NCBI GenBank assembly: GCA_946481025.1
Contig: CAMLNA010000182.1
Coordinates: 1-7,010, forward strand
Direction: 5' to 3'
From: an uncultured Rivibacter sp.
GTDB lineage: Bacteria > Pseudomonadota > Gammaproteobacteria > Burkholderiales > Burkholderiaceae
Length of the DNA stretch: 7,010 nucleotides
This document shows, piece by piece, positions 5,403-7,010 of this stretch; position 1 is the stretch's first letter; each line of letters begins with the position of its first letter. The translations under genes were made by a program, and so were the position numbers. The notes under the pieces are model-generated. The model ran no database searches. It was not told the DNA's origin and was given only the letters and a program-made list of their open reading frames with translations.

Positions 5403-6177
5403 GCCGATGCGCCGGGCGGCGCCGGTGATGGCCGTGCTCGTGTTCCTGCTGGGCTGGGAAGGGCTGGTGCGCGCCTATGACGTGCCGCACTACCTGCTGC
5501 CCGCCCCCAGCCTCGTGCTGGCCACCTTGTGGGCGAACTTCGGCTCGCTGATGCAGAGCTGGTGGGTCACGGTGAGCATCACCTTCGCCGCGCTGGCGCT
5601 CGCCGTGCTGGGCGGCGTGCTGCTCGCGTCGCTGTTCGCCCTGTCGCGCTGGGTCGAGTGGAGCCTCACGCCGTTTGCGGTGGTGCTGCAGGTCACGCCC
5701 ATCATCGCGATCGCGCCGCTGATCATGATCCTCACCGACAGTGCGCTGGCCACCGTGCTGATCTGCGCCTGGATCGTCGCCTTCTTCCCGATCCTCGCCA
5801 ACACGGTGACCGGCCTGCGCAGCGCCGATGCGAACCTGCGCGACCTGTTCCAGCTCTATCGCGCGAGCCGCTGGCAGCTGCTGCGCCACCTGCTGATTCC
5901 GAGCGCGCTGCCCTACTTCCTCACCGGGCTCAAGATCGCCGGCGGCCTCTCGCTCATCGGCGCCGTGGTGGCCGAGTTCACCGCCGGCGCGGCCGGGCGC
6001 GACACCGGCCTCGCCTCGCGCATCCTCGAGGCGGCTTTCCGCACCGAGATCCCGAAGATGTTCGCCGCGCTGCTGCTGGTGTCGCTCACCGGCGTGGCGA
6101 TCTACCTGCTCTTCGCAGGCCTGGCCCGCCTGGTGCTGGGCCGCTGGCACGACAGCGAGGCCGGCCCGCGCCGCTGA
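5395..6177 (+). CDS. ABC importer permease, NitT/TauT (SsuC/TauC) class
   Basis: This 260-residue inner-membrane permease pairs with the ATPase encoded just upstream. It opens with a short basic tail (MREPMRR) and a first membrane segment at about 9-24. Next comes the LLPAPS motif (34-39) typical of the class, further membrane segments at about 60-82, 92-113, 118-138, 180-200 and 222-247, and the class-typical VTPIIAIAPLIM (100-111). The ATPase-docking EAA-like loop lies at about 149-172 (RDLFQLYRASRWQLLRHLLIPS). Length matches the family. The start overlaps the ATPase stop by 8 bases. No binding-protein gene of the same class adjoins; a terminator-like hairpin follows 5 bases after the stop. 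Sulfonates, pyrimidine precursors, nitrate or other small molecules are all possible substrates for this class. Confidence 0.92.
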   Translation: MREPMRRAAPVMAVLVFLLGWEGLVRAYDVPHYLLPAPSLVLATLWANFGSLMQSWWVTVSITFAALALAVLGGVLLASLFALSRWVEWSLTPFAVVLQVTPIIAIAPLIMILTDSALATVLICAWIVAFFPILANTVTGLRSADANLRDLFQLYRASRWQLLRHLLIPSALPYFLTGLKIAGGLSLIGAVVAEFTAGAAGRDTGLASRILEAAFRTEIPKMFAALLLVSLTGVAIYLLFAGLARLVLGRWHDSEAGPRR

Positions 6178-6182
6178 GCGCG

Positions 6183-6201
6183 ACGGCCGGTTCCCGGCTG
6201 T
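6183..6201 (+). terminator. Hairpin terminator candidate after the NitT/TauT operon
   Basis: An 8-bp stem with one G-T pair (ACGGCCGG with CCGGCTGT) and a 3-base TTC loop lies 5 bases after the permease stop and is followed by GTTTC. The stem is GC-rich but the T run is short, so termination is likely partial or needs Rho. Confidence 0.5.
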
Positions 6202-6306
6202 GTTTCAAATGAAATACGGCGCCGCCCAGGCGTCATGCGCCGTCCGCACGGCATGCCGACCATGGCCCCATCGTGCTCCGGCACTTCCTGTTCAAGGAGA
6301 CAGGCC
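6202..6306 (+). promoter_or_regulatory. Upstream region of the lipoprotein gene
   Basis: About 105 bases without a gene separate the terminator candidate from the lipoprotein ATG. It holds one AT-rich patch with a small dyad, TTTCA-AA-TGAAA (6203-6214). TGAAAT (6210-6215) could be a poor -10 box, but no -35 partner is visible. The Shine-Dalgarno AAGGAGA is at 6294-6300. A promoter for the next gene is expected here but not convincingly seen. Confidence 0.3.
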
Positions 6307-6837
6307 ATGTTGAACAGCCTCCACAAGGATTCGCTTCTCGGGCGGGCCGCCGCCGCCGTTTCGGTGCGGCCCGCCTTCCTGGCAGCGCTGGGCTCGGCCA
6401 TCGCGAGCCTGCTGCTGTCGGGCTGCGCCGAACCGGTCACCCGCACCACGCACGTGTACGAGGCGCCGGGCTATCCGTCGCGCTCGCCGGTCATGAGCAC
6501 GCGGTTCGGCACCGTCGAACGCATCGACGTGATCGAGACCGAGCACGGCGACAGCGGCGGCGGCGCCGTGCTGGGCGCGCTCGTCGGCGGCGTGGTGGGC
6601 AACCAGGTCGGCCATGGCGCCGGGCGCGCTGCGGCCACTGCCCTGGGGGCCTTCGGCGGCGCCGTGGTGGGCGACCACGTCGAGCGCAACGACGCGGCCG
6701 CCCGCAGCGGCACGGTCTATCGCGTGTTCGTGCAGTTCGACGACGGCGGCCATCGCAGCTTCGACTACCGCTCGCTCAACGGCCTGCACACCGGCGAGCG
6801 GGTGCGCCTGCAGTACGGCATGCTCGACCGAGCGTGA
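6307..6837 (+). CDS. Glycine-zipper 2TM-domain lipoprotein (SlyB/17-kDa surface antigen-like)
   Basis: This 176-residue predicted outer-membrane lipoprotein has a lipobox LLLSGC with the lipidated cysteine at residue 40, after an unusually long basic N-region of about 22 residues. The FGTVERIDVIETEHGDSGGG block (67-86) precedes a glycine zipper (84-123) rich in GxxxG spacings, for example GALVGGVVGNQVGHGAG and GAFGGAVVGD. The C-terminal part (135-173) is a short basic/aromatic domain ending VRLQYGML, as in SlyB-like proteins. Proteins of this group sit in the outer membrane and are linked to envelope integrity; a specific role here is unknown. The ATG at 6307 is chosen for AAGGAGA 6 bases upstream. 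A GTG at 6364 would give a more typical 21-residue signal but has no ribosome site. It is probably transcribed apart from the transporter genes. Confidence 0.88.
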   Translation: MLNSLHKDSLLGRAAAAVSVRPAFLAALGSAIASLLLSGCAEPVTRTTHVYEAPGYPSRSPVMSTRFGTVERIDVIETEHGDSGGGAVLGALVGGVVGNQVGHGAGRAAATALGAFGGAVVGDHVERNDAAARSGTVYRVFVQFDDGGHRSFDYRSLNGLHTGERVRLQYGMLDRA

Positions 6838-6847
6838 CGCGCCATGA

Positions 6848-6872
6848 GACACCCTGCGTCAACCTGGGTGTC
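6848..6872. terminator. Hairpin after the lipoprotein gene
   Basis: A perfect 7-bp inverted repeat GACACCC/GGGTGTC (6848-6854 with 6866-6872) with an 11-base loop begins 10 bases after the stop codon. No T run follows, so it is not a classic intrinsic terminator by itself. It joins directly onto the structured repeat and may act together with it. Confidence 0.4.
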
Positions 6873-6970
6873 ACGGGCCGAGCGCCGGGCCGCCCCCAAG
6901 CCGGCCCGCATCCCCTCGGGGGATCGTCCGGCGTACCCGCCGGACGAGGGGCAGTCATCCCCGGCGTGGC
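6873..6970 (-). repeat. Structured intergenic repeat, copy 2 (inverted relative to copy 1)
   Basis: The reverse complement aligns along its length with 1-99. Hairpins on this copy are ATCCCC/GGGGAT around TCG (6910-6915 with 6919-6924), TCCGGCG/CGCCGGA around TACC, which is GGTA on the minus strand (6927-6933 with 6938-6944), CGGGCCG/CGGCCCG (6886-6892 with 6902-6908), and a weaker GGGG/CCCC (6948-6951 with 6959-6962). Several stem positions differ from copy 1 by paired, compensating changes, while the GGTA loop and the block around 6882-6900 are kept. Like copy 1 it lies just 3' of a gene and in the same orientation relative to that gene. No open frame with coding character crosses it. Confidence 0.75.
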
Positions 6971-7010
6971 GGGGCGCATCACGCGCCCTGGCGGCATTGG
7001 CGCTGTGCGC
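6971..7010. other. Unassigned right edge
   Basis: Forty GC-rich bases follow the repeat. No gene, promoter or hairpin can be supported here; a neighbouring gene may begin or end just outside the window. Confidence 0.3.

Noticed and set aside
1..6970. Composite transposon or genomic island bounded by the inverted repeat copies
   Set aside because: There is no transposase or integrase and no target-site duplication can be checked. The copies differ by about a quarter of positions, and their gene-relative placement fits interspersed 3' elements better.

Overview
The window is strongly GC-rich, with genes packed closely and long spurious open frames on every strand. Together with the style of the transporters, the leaderless-looking start and the glycine-zipper lipoprotein, this suggests a Burkholderiales betaproteobacterium, perhaps near Comamonadaceae. 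That placement is an inference from sequence style; no rRNA or marker gene is present.

Left part (101-4404, minus strand): a complete spermidine/putrescine-class (PotABCD-type) ABC importer. In transcription order it is ATPase (3355-4404), Tat-type periplasmic binding protein (2053-3309), first permease (1047-1913) and second permease (101-991). An 84-bp imperfect hairpin (1932-2015) lies between the binding-protein and permease genes, and a 20-codon frame bridges the two permeases through ATGA overlaps at both ends. The binding protein has the Pot fold signature but seems to lack the acidic residues that PotD uses to hold polyamine nitrogens, so the ligand is uncertain.

Middle (4405-4592): a divergent control region. 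It has two near-palindromic TTGCATRCAA boxes 22 bp apart over a possible promoter for the left operon, and a TAAAGT box just before the right operon's ATG that suggests leaderless transcription.

Right part (4593-6177, plus strand): an ATPase and permease of the nitrate/sulfonate/taurine (NitT/TauT) class, overlapping by 8 bp, with no binding protein of their own in the window. Divergence from a shared control region suggests that both importers serve the same or related compounds, but no catabolic or regulatory gene is present to name the substrate. A hairpin terminator candidate follows, then a separate gene for a SlyB-like glycine-zipper outer-membrane lipoprotein (6307-6837).

Window ends: two copies of a roughly 100-bp GC-rich element (1-99 and, inverted, 6873-6970) sit just downstream of the outermost genes. 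They align at about three quarters identity by hand, and two of their hairpins are preserved by compensatory base changes. This covarying structured repeat is the most unusual non-coding signal here. No tRNA, rRNA, CRISPR array or transposase was seen.
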